From the NCBI GenBank assembly GCA_028868515.1, contig JAGWUI010000006.1, forward strand, positions 1 through 64,000: a stretch of 64,000 nt of DNA, given 5' to 3'. The DNA comes from Gammaproteobacteria bacterium. Its GTDB lineage: Bacteria > Pseudomonadota > Gammaproteobacteria > Pseudomonadales > Moraxellaceae. The notes beneath the pieces are model-generated. The model was not told the DNA's origin and ran no database searches. It was given only the letters and a program-made list of their open reading frames with translations. How positions within the stretch are numbered: the first letter of the stretch is position 1; every line of letters starts with the position of its first letter. Shown in pieces: positions 52,524 through 62,781 of the stretch. Position numbers and translations under genes: made by a program.

Positions 52524-53300
52524 ATGAGCAATACAAGTGGATTTTCAGCAGGAACATTGGTTCATGTTGATCAGGGTTTAATGCCAATTGAGAAGATAAA
52601 AGTCGGTGATATGGTCTTGTCTCGTTCTGAGCACGATCCTGATGGATCCAACGAGTATAAGCGCGTGCTTCGTACCATTAAGTCAGCAACCAAACAGAAA
52701 CTCAACTATGTACAGTATATGGTGAATGTTGATGGTTTAAATAATGATGATGGCTATCGCTATGTGTTTTGTACGGAGAGCCATTCGTTTTTTATCAACA
52801 AACTTGCTTACGATAGTGATTCTAATAGTTATAGCTTAGCTACGCGTTTGGGTTGGACTGCGGCAGAATTGCTAGGAGTATCAGATTCTCGTCAGGCGAT
52901 AGAAACACTGCATCGAAATAAAACCTTTGCGTCAGTATGGCCACTTATGGGGAAAGAAAGTCGAATTTTATTAACGGCAGGAAGTGGTTGTGCTCGTGCA
53001 ATGACGGATGATTATGGATCAGGAGCCTTGTTTGATTTTAGACAAGGACGTCCTATAGCTATAGGTGGTGGAGGTATAGATATGGGATCTTTAAGTGATA
53101 TAGATTTTATTTCCCCAGAGCAGGAACAAATCATATACCCAGCTAGCGATAATGATCCAAGTGTGCAGTCATACTTGTCCGCTATTACCGAAGATTATGG
53201 GGATTATGAAGACTATGTTTATAATCTTGAAGTCGAAGATCATCATACTTACTTTGTAGAAAAATTTGGACTTTGGGTTCATAACGATAACTGTTTGTAA
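52524..53300 (+). CDS. Free-standing Hint (intein-like) domain protein lacking the N-terminal Cys
   Basis: 258 residues. The start S-G-F-S-A-G-T-L-V-H-V-D-Q-G-L-M-P-I-E-K-I-K-V-G-D-M-V-L-S is a Hint N-block, and the end Y-N-L-E-V-E-D-H-H-T-Y-F-V-E-K-F-G-L-W-V-H-N-D-N-C is a Hint C-block. In autocleaving Hint proteins the first position is Cys (C-F-x-A-G-T); here it is Gly. An insertion of about 100 residues (about 95-205) lies between the blocks. There is no toxin domain, repeat shell or signal peptide. It begins 15 bp behind the permease with an AAAGGA site. Function unknown; it may be a decayed or repurposed Hint module. Confidence 0.8.
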   Translation: MSNTSGFSAGTLVHVDQGLMPIEKIKVGDMVLSRSEHDPDGSNEYKRVLRTIKSATKQKLNYVQYMVNVDGLNNDDGYRYVFCTESHSFFINKLAYDSDSNSYSLATRLGWTAAELLGVSDSRQAIETLHRNKTFASVWPLMGKESRILLTAGSGCARAMTDDYGSGALFDFRQGRPIAIGGGGIDMGSLSDIDFISPEQEQIIYPASDNDPSVQSYLSAITEDYGDYEDYVYNLEVEDHHTYFVEKFGLWVHNDNCL

Positions 53301-53394
53301 GTGATTTGCGAGATCAACTTTCTTTTTAAAACCTTGCGCTCACTCCTAAACCTGCTAAAGTCACGCCATTGAAAAACTGTTTGGAAATTTTCTC

Positions 53395-53595
53395 ATGCCA
53401 TTACGTTGGACAGATTCCCTCGACATCGCGCTCGCTCTGATTGAGGCGCATCCAGAAGTTGATCCAAAAACCATTCGTTTTACCGATTTACACCGTTGGG
53501 TGCGTGAACTGCCTGATTTTCAAGATGATCCAAATCGCTCGAATGAAAAAATCCTTGAAGCCATTCAAATGAATTGGCTAGATGAAATGGATTAA
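53395..53595 (+). CDS. iscX: Fe-S cluster assembly protein IscX
   Basis: 66 residues, the exact family size. Motifs: [27 protein letters not shown] and a C-terminal [14 protein letters not shown]. IscX binds the desulfurase IscS and regulates Fe-S assembly. The remaining isc genes are not in the window. Confidence 0.93.
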   Translation: MPLRWTDSLDIALALIEAHPEVDPKTIRFTDLHRWVRELPDFQDDPNRSNEKILEAIQMNWLDEMD

Positions 53596-53941
53596 AGTTT
53601 TTTGAGTATCTCGCACGTTTCGATACTTCGACAGGCTCAGTAACCGCAGGCTCAACGAGCTATGCAGTTCTACTTCTCGAAGTCGAAGTGCGCCAGAATA
53701 TGATTTGAAATCGCATTTCTACTTAAAAACTCAATAGACTCTAAAAACCATCATCAAGAAGTCATCTTTATCCGTAAAAATGCCATCACGACAGCATCAG
53801 AACGATTTAAACAATCTGTAAAACAAAACATGCTCTATCTTTGTGCTGCATCGTCGGTATAATACGCGCCTAATTTTTTAATTATCGTTTTTTGAATCAT
53901 CAGTTTTTCGTTTTATCAACACTAAGAAGGAATGTCATATC
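53596..53941. other. Intergenic region before ndk with dispersed repeat
   Basis: No gene. It contains the palindromic repeat at 53626-53694 and, further on, a TATAAT hexamer (53858-53863) that may be the ndk promoter -10; the -35 is weak. GAAGGAA lies 9 bases before the ndk ATG. Confidence 0.5.
53626..53694. repeat. Dispersed palindromic repeat, copy B
   Basis: CTTCGAC (53626-53632) and GTCGAAG (53682-53688) are outer arms, enclosing GGCTCAGTAACCGCAGGCTC. The 44 bases at 53651-53694 match the reverse complement of copy A (30092-30135) at 38 positions. It is a REP-like interspersed unit. Confidence 0.75.
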
Positions 53942-54373
53942 ATGGCAATCGAACGTACTCTCTCTATCGTTAAGCCAGACGCAGTTGGCAAAAACCACAT
54001 CGGCGAAATCTACGCACGTTTTGAAAAAGGCGGCTTGAAAATCGTTGCCGCAAAAATGAAACAATTATCTAAAGCAGAAGCAGAAGGCTTCTATGCAGAA
54101 CACAAAGAACGCGGTTTCTTTGGTGATTTAGTTGCATTCATGACTTCAGGTCCAGTTTTGGTTTCTGTACTCGAAGGCGAAAACGCAGTTTTGGCACATC
54201 GTGACATCTTGGGCGCGACTAATCCGAAAGAAGCTGCTCCAGGCACAATCCGCGCTGACTTCGCAACCAGCATCGACGAAAACGCTGCTCACGGTTCAGA
54301 CTCTGTTGCATCTGCAAACCGCGAAATCGCTTACTTCTTCGCTGCAACTGAAGTAACTGCACGTATTCGCTAA
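53942..54373 (+). CDS. ndk: Nucleoside diphosphate kinase
   Basis: 143 residues, standard. Transfers phosphate from NTPs to NDPs. [15 protein letters not shown] is canonical; the catalytic His is in N-A-A-H-G-S-D-S near residue 117. A good ribosome-binding site and a strong terminator frame it, so it is probably its own unit in front of rlmN. Codon use is visibly more biased, as expected for a highly expressed gene. Confidence 0.98.
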   Translation: MAIERTLSIVKPDAVGKNHIGEIYARFEKGGLKIVAAKMKQLSKAEAEGFYAEHKERGFFGDLVAFMTSGPVLVSVLEGENAVLAHRDILGATNPKEAAPGTIRADFATSIDENAAHGSDSVASANREIAYFFAATEVTARIR

Positions 54374-54443
54374 TTCCTGTTTTTAACCTGTGGTGACTTA
54401 AGCTACTCGCATCAGTCGCCGCATGTTAAAATAATAGCGCGCC

Positions 54444-54474
54444 AAAACCAGATGTTGCTGACATCTGGTTTTTG
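54444..54474 (+). terminator. Rho-independent terminator behind ndk
   Basis: AAAACCAGATGT and ACATCTGGTTTT make a 12-bp stem with a loop of about 7 bases, followed by TTGTTGTTTTT on the plus strand. Confidence 0.85.
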
Positions 54475-54624
54475 TTGTTTTTACATCGTGCAGTTTTTTT
54501 CGTTTTTTTATTTTGCAAAGTGCGATAAAGAGACGATGTAAGTTGTTGATACACTTTGTTTTAGTGTGAGATGTTTGATCTCATGTGATTGTGGTGTTGT
54601 TAACCGTTTTGGATAGATGATTTT

Positions 54625-56022
54625 ATGAATGTTGACGTTGTAGATGCGCAAGCCAGCTCTTTTACGCAAGGCGATGGATCGTCGAATTGCGCAAGTGATG
54701 TTGCCAAGCCAGCAGATAGAAACGCGAATAAAGTCAATTTGCTCGGTATGACTCGCAAAGAGCTTGAAACTTACTTTGAAACCATCGGTGAAAAGAAGTT
54801 TCGTGCGGCGCAAGTCATGAAGTGGATTCATCAGCTTGGGGTCACTGATTTTAATGAAATGACCAATTTGGCTGGCGCACTCCGCGAAAAATTATCTCGT
54901 GTGGCGTATGTGGCTGCACCCGAAGTCGTACATCGTGAATACTCTAATGACGGCACTCGCAAGTGGGTGTTTCGCGTGGGTGAGGGTGCGGGTTCGCTGG
55001 TTGAAACTGTATTGATTCCTGCGGATGGTCGTAAGACGCTGTGTATTTCATCACAAGTCGGTTGTGCGCTGGATTGTAGTTTTTGCAGTACAGGTAAGCA
55101 GGGTTTTCAGCGCGATTTGCTGCCTGCTGAAATCATTGGACAGCTCTGGGTTGCGAATCAGTCCTATATGGAAGATACGCCAGTAGGTGAACGTACTCGC
55201 ACCGTGACCAATGTCGTCATGATGGGGATGGGCGAGCCACTCTTAAACTTTGAACCTGTGGTCGCGTCGATGCAACTGATGCTCGATGATCATGCCTATG
55301 GTATGTCGAAGCGCCGTGTGACGTTGTCGACATCGGGTATCGTACCGATGATTGATAAGCTTGGTGATGTGATTGATGTGGCGTTGGCGATCTCATTACA
55401 CGCGCCAAACGATGAACTTCGTAACGAACTTGTGCCAATTAATAAGAAATATCCGCTGGTTGAGTTGATGGCTGCGGCACGTCGTTATGTTGAACGTGGT
55501 GCGCCATTGTCAGATAAGTCTGCACAACACAAAGCTATTCAAGCAAAAATGGCACAAAAAGCAGCAGTCACATTGGATGACGATCAAGATGATGCGCTTG
55601 AACCATCGCGTAAAAAACACGTCACCATCGAGTACGTCATGTTGGATGGTGTCAATGATCAACCGCTTCATGCTAAACAATTGATACAACTCTTAAACGG
55701 TTTACCGAGTAAGATTAACCTCATTCCATTTAATCCGTTTCCACATGCACCATACGGACGTTCGAGTCGTAATCGAATTATGGCATTCCAGAAAGCATTA
55801 TCGGATGCGGGATATGTCTGTACGGTTCGTACAACGCGCGGTGATGATATCGATGCGGCATGTGGTCAACTGGTTGGGCAAGTTGCAGATCGTACTCGCC
55901 GTGCTGAAAAGTGGAAGCAAAAGATCGTTGAGCATCAAAATGCCAACACGTCTAAACTGGATTCAACAGCATATTCAACGTCGGGTCAGCGCCGCGAGAT
56001 ATTGAGAACACGGGGTTCATAG
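54625..56022 (+). CDS. rlmN: Dual-specificity rRNA/tRNA adenine-C2 methyltransferase
   Basis: 465 residues, longer than E. coli RlmN (384). Radical-SAM enzyme that methylates 23S A2503 and tRNA A37. The Cys motif C-A-L-D-C-S-F-C is near residue 151; S-S-Q-V-G precedes it. The extra length sits in an N-terminal extension (about 35), a charged insertion (about 293-331, Q/A/K/D-rich) before [13 protein letters not shown], and a C-terminal tail. Overlaps pilF by one base. Confidence 0.95.
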   Translation: MNVDVVDAQASSFTQGDGSSNCASDVAKPADRNANKVNLLGMTRKELETYFETIGEKKFRAAQVMKWIHQLGVTDFNEMTNLAGALREKLSRVAYVAAPEVVHREYSNDGTRKWVFRVGEGAGSLVETVLIPADGRKTLCISSQVGCALDCSFCSTGKQGFQRDLLPAEIIGQLWVANQSYMEDTPVGERTRTVTNVVMMGMGEPLLNFEPVVASMQLMLDDHAYGMSKRRVTLSTSGIVPMIDKLGDVIDVALAISLHAPNDELRNELVPINKKYPLVELMAAARRYVERGAPLSDKSAQHKAIQAKMAQKAAVTLDDDQDDALEPSRKKHVTIEYVMLDGVNDQPLHAKQLIQLLNGLPSKINLIPFNPFPHAPYGRSSRNRIMAFQKALSDAGYVCTVRTTRGDDIDAACGQLVGQVADRTRRAEKWKQKIVEHQNANTSKLDSTAYSTSGQRREILRTRGS

Positions 56023-56912
56023 TGATGATGCATCGTAAGAATTTATGCAAATTAAACACTGTTAAAGGTGCTGTAGATTCTATTCACCAACCTCGTGCAT
56101 CTGATTTGCTTTTTGGTGCTTTTAGCTTGACTGTGGTTGCTCTAACAGGCTGTGTCACGACGGTAAATAAACCTTCATCCATGATGACGGCAGCACAAAC
56201 GCCAGCGAATCCTACAGCCGCCGCCCAAGCAAGAACAGGATTAGCTGCATCATTTATTCAAAATGGTGAGTTGGATGCTGCACAGCGCACTTTGGCAAAA
56301 GCACTGGAATCAGACCCACGATCACCAGAAGCAAATAATATGATGGGTGTTTTGCTGCAACGTGCAGGCGGTGAATCCAATCAAATTAAAGCTGAAGAAT
56401 ATTTCAAGAAATCTATTTCTTATAAGAGCGATTACGCCTCAGCGCATAACAACTATGGCGTGTTTTTGAGTACACAAAAGCGCTATCAAGAAGCTTATGC
56501 TCAGTTTGAAATTGCGGGTAATCAATTAGGTTATGCTGATCGTGCAGCCGCTTTAGAGAATCTTGGACGTACAGCACTGATACTTGGAAAAAAAGCAGAG
56601 GCGCAAGAGGCTTTTATTCGAGCATTAGAGATTAATAACAATTCGCAGATTTCACGTTTTGAACTTGCAGAGCTGATGCTGCAACAAGATCGTGTACAAA
56701 CTGCGCGTAAGTTATATGATGAGTTTCTCAAGTTTGCAGGCGATGAACCGCAAAGTGCTCGTTCTTTATGGTTAGGTATGCGGATTGCGCAGAAAACTCA
56801 AGATACAGGACGTTTAGAGTTCCTTGCAAGCCGATTAGAGCTTGAGTATCCAGATAGCCAAGAATGCCAACATTACCATGAGCTGTTGAAGTCGGGGGCA
56901 GCATGGAATTAA
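56022..56912 (+). CDS. pilF: Type IV pilus biogenesis lipoprotein PilF (PilW), TPR protein
   Basis: 296 residues. Starts at GTG 56022 or at one of the two ATG codons directly behind it; it overlaps the rlmN stop. The lipobox V-V-A-L-T-G-C has Cys44; the part before it is long for a signal peptide. TPR repeats follow (S-P-E-A-N-N-M-M-G-V-L-L, A-S-A-H-N-N-Y-G-V-F-L). PilF/PilW pilots PilQ secretin assembly to the outer membrane. Overlaps rodZ by 10 bases. Confidence 0.85.
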   Translation: MMMHRKNLCKLNTVKGAVDSIHQPRASDLLFGAFSLTVVALTGCVTTVNKPSSMMTAAQTPANPTAAAQARTGLAASFIQNGELDAAQRTLAKALESDPRSPEANNMMGVLLQRAGGESNQIKAEEYFKKSISYKSDYASAHNNYGVFLSTQKRYQEAYAQFEIAGNQLGYADRAAALENLGRTALILGKKAEAQEAFIRALEINNNSQISRFELAELMLQQDRVQTARKLYDEFLKFAGDEPQSARSLWLGMRIAQKTQDTGRLEFLASRLELEYPDSQECQHYHELLKSGAAWN

Positions 56913-58006
56913 AACCAGATCAGAAGCCTGTTGACGGTGTTCCCGTCACTGAAAGCCCGATCGTAGTTCCACAATCGGCGGAAACTACGATAGAATCTGA
57001 TGACCTTAAAAATAATGCTCATTCACTGAATGATCCGCAGAATCCTTCTTTGAATATTCAACAAAATCAGAGTAATGAATCTATCGCTAATCATCAAGAG
57101 TATGATGATATGAGTAATGGTTCACCACAACAATCCGTTTCTTCAGGTAGTTCGATGTCCACTTCTAGTTTGCCGTTGTCTCAAACCCAAACCCCAAGCA
57201 ATGCTCAGAGACCAGGCGAGCGTTTACGCCAAACTCGTTTGCTAAAAGGTCGTGAGATTAAAGAGATTGCAACCGAGTTGAATATCCATGAGCGTATTCT
57301 GGTTGCGATTGAGGCGGATGATTATAAAACTCTACCAGAGCCAGCATTTATTCGTGGGTATTTACGCGCGTATGGGCGTTTGTTGGGGATTGATTCTGAT
57401 GTGTTGATTATGCAGTTCAATGAACTTTATACGAGTGCAACTGGATTATCGAGTAACCATTCATTAGAAAATTCACCATTACAACAACTTGCAAAATTAC
57501 AAAGTCGTACGCGCAAAAGTAAGCGCTGGATGCTGTGGCTACTTGTGCCTGTGATTTTGGTGGTGATAGTGTTAATTTTACGCCCAATCGTAAAACGCGT
57601 TATGGGTTCAACTACTGGTGCTGCGGCAGCACATACCGTTGTTTTGACTGATAATACACAAACGAGTACACAGACTAACAGTGGTTCGACCACCTCGGCG
57701 CCATATACACCAACGACAACCGCACCACTTTCGGCCTTACCGCCAGTTACGTCAACACAGAGCTCAAGCGATCAATTGGTGTTGACACTGAGTAAACCAA
57801 GTGATGTCAGTGTTCAAGATTCCACAGGCAAAACGCTCGTTTCTGGAACACAAAGTAATGCACAGCCATTAACATTAAGTGGTGTATCTCCGTTCAGCAT
57901 TAATTTGGCAGACGCAGCACATGTGACGTTAAGTCTGAATGGTGAACATGTCGATTTGGCACCATATACCGTTGATGGACATGCATCATTCCGCTTGTCC
58001 CGTTAA
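56903..58006 (+). CDS. rodZ: Cell-shape protein RodZ
   Basis: 367 residues. A polar N-terminal extension of about 100 residues precedes a helix-turn-helix (R-L-R-Q-T-R-L-L-K-G through E-I-A-T-E-L-N-I-H-E-R-I-L). A membrane helix (about 208-231) follows, then a Ser/Thr-rich linker and a periplasmic DUF4115 domain ending S-F-R-L-S-R. RodZ links MreB filaments to the elongasome. The long N-terminal extension is unusual; relatives generally start close to the HTH. Start is inside pilF (10-base overlap). Confidence 0.9.
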   Translation: MELKPDQKPVDGVPVTESPIVVPQSAETTIESDDLKNNAHSLNDPQNPSLNIQQNQSNESIANHQEYDDMSNGSPQQSVSSGSSMSTSSLPLSQTQTPSNAQRPGERLRQTRLLKGREIKEIATELNIHERILVAIEADDYKTLPEPAFIRGYLRAYGRLLGIDSDVLIMQFNELYTSATGLSSNHSLENSPLQQLAKLQSRTRKSKRWMLWLLVPVILVVIVLILRPIVKRVMGSTTGAAAAHTVVLTDNTQTSTQTNSGSTTSAPYTPTTTAPLSALPPVTSTQSSSDQLVLTLSKPSDVSVQDSTGKTLVSGTQSNAQPLTLSGVSPFSINLADAAHVTLSLNGEHVDLAPYTVDGHASFRLSR

Positions 58007-58082
58007 GCATTGAGTGTGTATGCAATGCTAAATTATGCATTGTATAAGCTTAAAGAATTAGTAATGAGTAGGAACTGCTTTT

Positions 58083-59207
58083 ATGCACCATTCGCCAATT
58101 AAGCGTAAACCCACACGCAAAATTCGTGTTGGATCGGTCTATGTCGGTGGCGATGCGCCAATTAGTGTGCAGACCATGACCAATACTGAAACTTGCGATG
58201 TGCAGGCAACAGTGGATCAAATTACTCGCTGTGTGAATGCGGGTGCGGATATTATTCGTGTTTCTGTGCCGAGTATGGAAGCTGCGGAGGCATTTGGCAA
58301 AATTCGCCAGCAAGTTAGTGTACCTTTGGTTGCGGATATTCATTTTGATCACAAAATTGCTTTAGCTGTAGCGGATTTGGGTGCAGATTGTCTGCGTATT
58401 AACCCAGGGAATATCGGTAGCGATGCCAAAGTCCGTGAAGTGGTTGCTGCAGCCAGACATCATGATATTTCGATTCGTATCGGTGTCAATGCTGGTTCAC
58501 TTGAGAAAGATTTACAGGTCAAATATGGCGAGCCAACAGGTCAGGCATTGCTAGAATCTGCGATGCGTCATATCGATATTTTAGATCGACTGAATTTCCA
58601 CGAATTTAAGGTTAGTGTGAAAGCCAGTAATGTCTTTTTGACACTAGATGCTTATCGTTTATTGTCTGCACAAATTGATAACCCATTACATTTAGGTGTG
58701 ACTGAAGCAGGTGTATTTCGCTCTGGAACGGTCAAGTCAGCGATTGCGCTGGGTGGTTTATTGTTAGATGGGATTGGCGATACGCTGCGTGTGTCGCTTG
58801 CCGCTGAACCTGAAGATGAAGTGAAAGTCGGATTTGATATTCTCAAATCATTGAATATTCGTTCAAATGGCATTAACTTCATCGCTTGTCCAAGTTGTTC
58901 ACGCCAAGAGTTTGATGTGATTCGTGTGATGAATGCATTGGAATCACGTTTGGAAGATATTCGTACACCACTTGATTTATCGGTGATCGGTTGTAAGGTG
59001 AATGGGCCAGGCGAGGCAAAAGAAGCGGATATTGGTGTCGTTGGCGCTGCACCGCGTTCATTGGTTTATCTCAATGGTGAAAAAAGCCATCTCATCGATA
59101 CCAATAATTTGGTGGATGAAATTGAACAAATGGTGCGTCAAAAAGTCGCAACGATTGAAGCAGAGCGCACAGCCGCAAAAGCGAAAGAGATTATTCGAAT
59201 TACGTGA
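58083..59207 (+). CDS. ispG: 4-hydroxy-3-methylbut-2-en-1-yl diphosphate synthase
   Basis: 374 residues. An Fe-S enzyme of the MEP isoprenoid pathway. [30 protein letters not shown] is the canonical start. The cluster ligands are in A-C-P-S-C-S-R-Q and, downstream, [17 protein letters not shown] lies 8 bases before the ATG. Confidence 0.97.
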   Translation: MHHSPIKRKPTRKIRVGSVYVGGDAPISVQTMTNTETCDVQATVDQITRCVNAGADIIRVSVPSMEAAEAFGKIRQQVSVPLVADIHFDHKIALAVADLGADCLRINPGNIGSDAKVREVVAAARHHDISIRIGVNAGSLEKDLQVKYGEPTGQALLESAMRHIDILDRLNFHEFKVSVKASNVFLTLDAYRLLSAQIDNPLHLGVTEAGVFRSGTVKSAIALGGLLLDGIGDTLRVSLAAEPEDEVKVGFDILKSLNIRSNGINFIACPSCSRQEFDVIRVMNALESRLEDIRTPLDLSVIGCKVNGPGEAKEADIGVVGAAPRSLVYLNGEKSHLIDTNNLVDEIEQMVRQKVATIEAERTAAKAKEIIRIT

Positions 59208-59227
59208 TTAGGTAGTAAAAGAGCAGC

Positions 59228-60526
59228 ATGAGTAGTTTAACAATTAACGCAATTCGCGGTTTTAACGATATTTTACCCAGTGAAACACCTCGTTGGCGCA
59301 AGCTCGAATCTGTCTTGATGGGTTTGATGGATGCTTATGGTTATCAGCAAATTCGTCTACCCCTTGTTGAGCAAACCGCGCTATTCAAGCGCGCGATTGG
59401 CGATGCAACCGATATTGTCGAAAAAGAAATGTACACCTTTTTTGATAAAGGTGAGCCACCAGAATCTTTGACGCTGCGCCCTGAAGGAACCGCAGGTTGT
59501 GTGCGAGCCATGCTTGAACATAATTTGTTGCGTGGGACATTGCCGCGTGTATGGTATACAGGCCCGATGTTTCGCTATGAAAAACCACAAAAAGGCCGCT
59601 ATCGTCAATTCCATCAGTTTGGTGTTGAAACTTTCGGTGTGACGACACCTGATATTGATGCTGAGTTAATCTTGCTGACCGCGAGAATGTGGAAGCGTCT
59701 CAACCTCAGCGACAAAGTGCAATTAGAGCTGAATACTTTAGGCGAAATCGAATCGCGTGGACGTTATCGTGCTGCATTGGTTGAATATTTGTCCGAGCGT
59801 AAAGCGCAATTGGATGAGGATAGTCAACGTCGTTTGACAACGAATCCGCTTCGCATTTTAGATAGCAAAAGTGAGCAAACTCAAGCCCTTCTCAAAGATG
59901 CACCAAAACTGCATGATTTTTTGGATGAGGAGTCGTTGCAGCATTTTGAACAACTAAAAGCCTATCTAGATGCAGCTGGCGTGGCGTATGTGGTGAATCA
60001 AAAACTAGTTCGTGGTTTAGATTACTACAACAAAACTGTTTTTGAGTGGACGACAACGCATCTTGGTGCGCAAGGCACAGTATGCGCTGGTGGTCGCTAC
60101 GATGGTCTAGTCGGACAACTTAAAGGTAAAGCGGATCAGAGTGTTCCTGCGGTTGGTTTTGCGCTCGGCATGGAACGTTTGTTGTTGCTTACTGAACAAG
60201 TTGAAGCTCAAGAAAAAGTAGGTGAGTGCGAAGTATTCTTGTTGTCAGATCCGCAATACCAAACGCAAGCGCTGATTCTCGCTGAATCCTTGCGTGATGC
60301 ATTTGAATCAGCAAATCAATCGATTCGTGTCAAAACAGGATCGCAGGGTAGTCTGAAAAGTCAGATGAAGAAAGCTGATCAATCTGGTGCACGTTTCGCA
60401 ATTATCTTAGGCGAGCGTGAAATTGAGCAAGCTCAAGTGACCGTGAAAGTTTTGGCAACTGGTGAGCAAGAGGTATGGTCTCAGCAGGATTTGGCATCAC
60501 AGTTGATTCAGCGATTCGCGAAATAA
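59228..60526 (+). CDS. hisS: Histidyl-tRNA synthetase
   Basis: 432 residues, class II synthetase. I-R-G-F-N-D-I-L-P at the start, motif 2 region [13 protein letters not shown] and the His-specific [12 protein letters not shown] and A-G-G-R-Y-D-G-L motifs are all visible; the C-terminal anticodon-binding domain is complete. 20 bp behind ispG. Confidence 0.98.
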   Translation: MSSLTINAIRGFNDILPSETPRWRKLESVLMGLMDAYGYQQIRLPLVEQTALFKRAIGDATDIVEKEMYTFFDKGEPPESLTLRPEGTAGCVRAMLEHNLLRGTLPRVWYTGPMFRYEKPQKGRYRQFHQFGVETFGVTTPDIDAELILLTARMWKRLNLSDKVQLELNTLGEIESRGRYRAALVEYLSERKAQLDEDSQRRLTTNPLRILDSKSEQTQALLKDAPKLHDFLDEESLQHFEQLKAYLDAAGVAYVVNQKLVRGLDYYNKTVFEWTTTHLGAQGTVCAGGRYDGLVGQLKGKADQSVPAVGFALGMERLLLLTEQVEAQEKVGECEVFLLSDPQYQTQALILAESLRDAFESANQSIRVKTGSQGSLKSQMKKADQSGARFAIILGEREIEQAQVTVKVLATGEQEVWSQQDLASQLIQRFAK

Positions 60527-60602
60527 CGTCATTGAACAATGGATTGCAGTAATACATTTAATTAAAGATAGGCATCGTTAAGATTGAGTAAAGGAATGAG
60601 TC

Positions 60603-61340
60603 ATGAGTGATTATGTAAGCGACGAAGAACAGATTGAGCGTATCCAGAAATGGTTTAAACAATATGGAAACTCTGTTTTAACAGGTATTTTGGTCGCATT
60701 GATTGCTTTCTTTGGTTGGCAGTTCTGGCAAAATCGCCAAGCAAAAGCAAACATCGAAACCATGAATCAGTATCAACGTATTCTGGAAGATAGTGCGAAA
60801 GCAACAGCAGATAAAGCTGCACAGAGTCGTTTTATTTCTAATGTACAAGCTTTGGTACAAGCACATCCAGATAGTGTTTTTGCATTAAATGCATTGTTGT
60901 TACAGGCAAAAGTCACTGCTGATCAAGGTGAGTGGGCTGGTGCAGAAAAAGCGCTGACTCAGGCGGTTACGATCAAAGCAAAAGATCAAGGTTTGACGAC
61001 AATCGCTTGGTTACGTCTCGCACGTGTTCAAGCTGCTCAAAATAAACTTGATGTTGCATTAGCATCACTGAAGAATGTCAGTGATCCAGCGTTTTCTGCA
61101 AGTGCAAACGAGCTGCGTGGTGATATTCTAGTTCAAAAAAATGATGTTGCTGGTGCAAAAGCTGCGTATCAGTCTGCATGGGATTCACTTGTAAAACGAC
61201 AACAATCTCGTCAGTTACTCAAGGTTAAAATGAGCGCTCTTGGTTTGGAGCCTGTCGATATTGTTACTCCAAATCCTATTCGTGATGTTCCGCAGCCTGT
61301 AACTGCTGCGACCCCAACTGATACTGGAGCTGCGTCGTAA
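60603..61340 (+). CDS. yfgM: YfgM family tetratricopeptide protein (SecYEG ancillary subunit)
   Basis: 245 residues with one N-terminal membrane helix (about 22-40, N-S-V-L-T-G-I-L-V-A-L-I-A-F-F-G-W), then periplasmic TPR-like helices. Relatives associate with SecYEG and PpiD. The first residues S-D-Y-V-S-D-E-E-Q-I-E-R-I-Q-K-W are typical. Its stop overlaps the bamB start by one base. Confidence 0.9.
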   Translation: MSDYVSDEEQIERIQKWFKQYGNSVLTGILVALIAFFGWQFWQNRQAKANIETMNQYQRILEDSAKATADKAAQSRFISNVQALVQAHPDSVFALNALLLQAKVTADQGEWAGAEKALTQAVTIKAKDQGLTTIAWLRLARVQAAQNKLDVALASLKNVSDPAFSASANELRGDILVQKNDVAGAKAAYQSAWDSLVKRQQSRQLLKVKMSALGLEPVDIVTPNPIRDVPQPVTAATPTDTGAAS

Positions 61341-62554
61341 TGAACTTGCCAATCGTGACTGCTTTGAAACAAACTTCATTTACAAGGCAGGTTACATTGC
61401 CTAAATTTGGCGCAACAGCACTTGCGATTGTCGCGGCCAGTGTTTTTACGCTGGCGGGATGTAGTTCTGATAAAGATCTAAAACCTGTTGAACATAAACC
61501 AAGTAAGTTGCCAGTGCTTATTGCACCAAGCCAAACGCTTGCATTAGTGTGGAAAGATTCGATTGGTGGCGAAGAAAAACTTGATCCATTACGTCCACAA
61601 TTGGATGTGCAAGATGGCAATGTTTATGCAGCAAGCCATAGTGGTCGTATTTATGCATGGGATAAAACAGGGCACAAACTCTGGCAAGCTAAAAGTAAGC
61701 AAGACATTACGAGTGGTGTCAGTGTTGCCAATGGTGTTCTAGTCTATTGCACAACAAAAGGTAATGTCGTTGCGTTAGATGCAAAGACAGGCCAACAGCT
61801 CTGGGTTCAAAATACAGGCTCATCGATTTTATCTCCTGCTCTGATTAGCGGAAATCGTGTTGTTGTGTTAGGCGCTGATGGGACTGTGACGGCAACGGAT
61901 CTTAAAACAGGTCAACCAGCTTGGGCATATGATATCCCGACTCCAACATTGAGCTTACGTGGAAGTTCTGCTCCAGTTGTATTTGATGAAAGTACAGTGA
62001 TTGTTGCAGGTGATGCTGGACGTATTTATGCACTGGATCTGGCAACTGGAGTTCCAAAGTGGGAACGTCGTGTTGCGGTCAGTGACGGCGTTTCTGAAGT
62101 TCAGCGTCTCATTGATATTAATGGCGATCCTTTGATTGTTGGACGTCAACTCTATGTGGTGAGTTATCAAGGTCAATTGACCGCGATGAATATCGATGAT
62201 CAACAAGTGAACTGGGTTGTTGATACGAGTAGTTTGCGTACACCAGCAACTGGATTAGGAAATATCTACGTTAGCACCGTAGACGGTAAAATTCTTGCTG
62301 TGGATGAGCAGAGTGGTAAATCGGTATGGACCCAAGATGCTTTATCCTATCGTGGTCTGAGCAATCCAGTGGTATTGGGTCGCTATTTAATTGTTGGTGA
62401 TGCAAGTGGTTATTTGCATATCATCGAACAAACCGAAGGTAAAGTGGTTGGCCGAGTGAAAACTTCTGGCGCAATTTCTACGTTACGTGTTGTCGGTGAT
62501 CGTCTACTGGTGAATAGTGCAAATGGTTCACTGAGTATCTGGCAGACAAGCTAA
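61340..62554 (+). CDS. bamB: Outer membrane protein assembly lipoprotein BamB
   Basis: 404 residues. A basic N-terminus and hydrophobic stretch end in lipobox F-T-L-A-G-C, Cys41. The beta-propeller shows PQQ-like repeats such as V-V-A-L-D-A-K-T-G-Q-Q-L-W-V, I-Y-A-L-D-L-A-T-G-V-P-K-W and G-K-S-V-W-T-Q. It is a subunit of the BAM complex that inserts outer-membrane proteins. It overlaps yfgM by one base and is followed by a strong terminator. Confidence 0.95.
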   Translation: MNLPIVTALKQTSFTRQVTLPKFGATALAIVAASVFTLAGCSSDKDLKPVEHKPSKLPVLIAPSQTLALVWKDSIGGEEKLDPLRPQLDVQDGNVYAASHSGRIYAWDKTGHKLWQAKSKQDITSGVSVANGVLVYCTTKGNVVALDAKTGQQLWVQNTGSSILSPALISGNRVVVLGADGTVTATDLKTGQPAWAYDIPTPTLSLRGSSAPVVFDESTVIVAGDAGRIYALDLATGVPKWERRVAVSDGVSEVQRLIDINGDPLIVGRQLYVVSYQGQLTAMNIDDQQVNWVVDTSSLRTPATGLGNIYVSTVDGKILAVDEQSGKSVWTQDALSYRGLSNPVVLGRYLIVGDASGYLHIIEQTEGKVVGRVKTSGAISTLRVVGDRLLVNSANGSLSIWQTS

Positions 62555-62608
62555 TTCATGATGATTTCTGCCTATACGGTAGAATGGGTCATTAATCAGG
62601 TATAATGC

Positions 62609-62672
62609 AGGGTTTGCTGTGCTTGGGTATTTTTATGAATAAAATACTGGAAAGCTCAGCAAACCCTTTTTT
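62609..62672 (+). terminator. Rho-independent terminator between bamB and der
   Basis: A long hairpin: AGGGTTTGCTG pairs with CAGCAAACCCT, and inside it GTATTTT pairs with AAAATAC around ATGAAT, followed by six T. Directly before it lies TATAAT (62601-62606), which could be a -10, although its -35 is poor. Confidence 0.8.
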
Positions 62673-62781
62673 AGCTTTTGATCTTTTCTCGTTTTAATCT
62701 TTGAAGCATGATCTTGAAGCTTGATTTTGAAATGTAGTTAAGAAGCTGTTTTACAGTCAATATTTATTTAAATGAGTTGTC

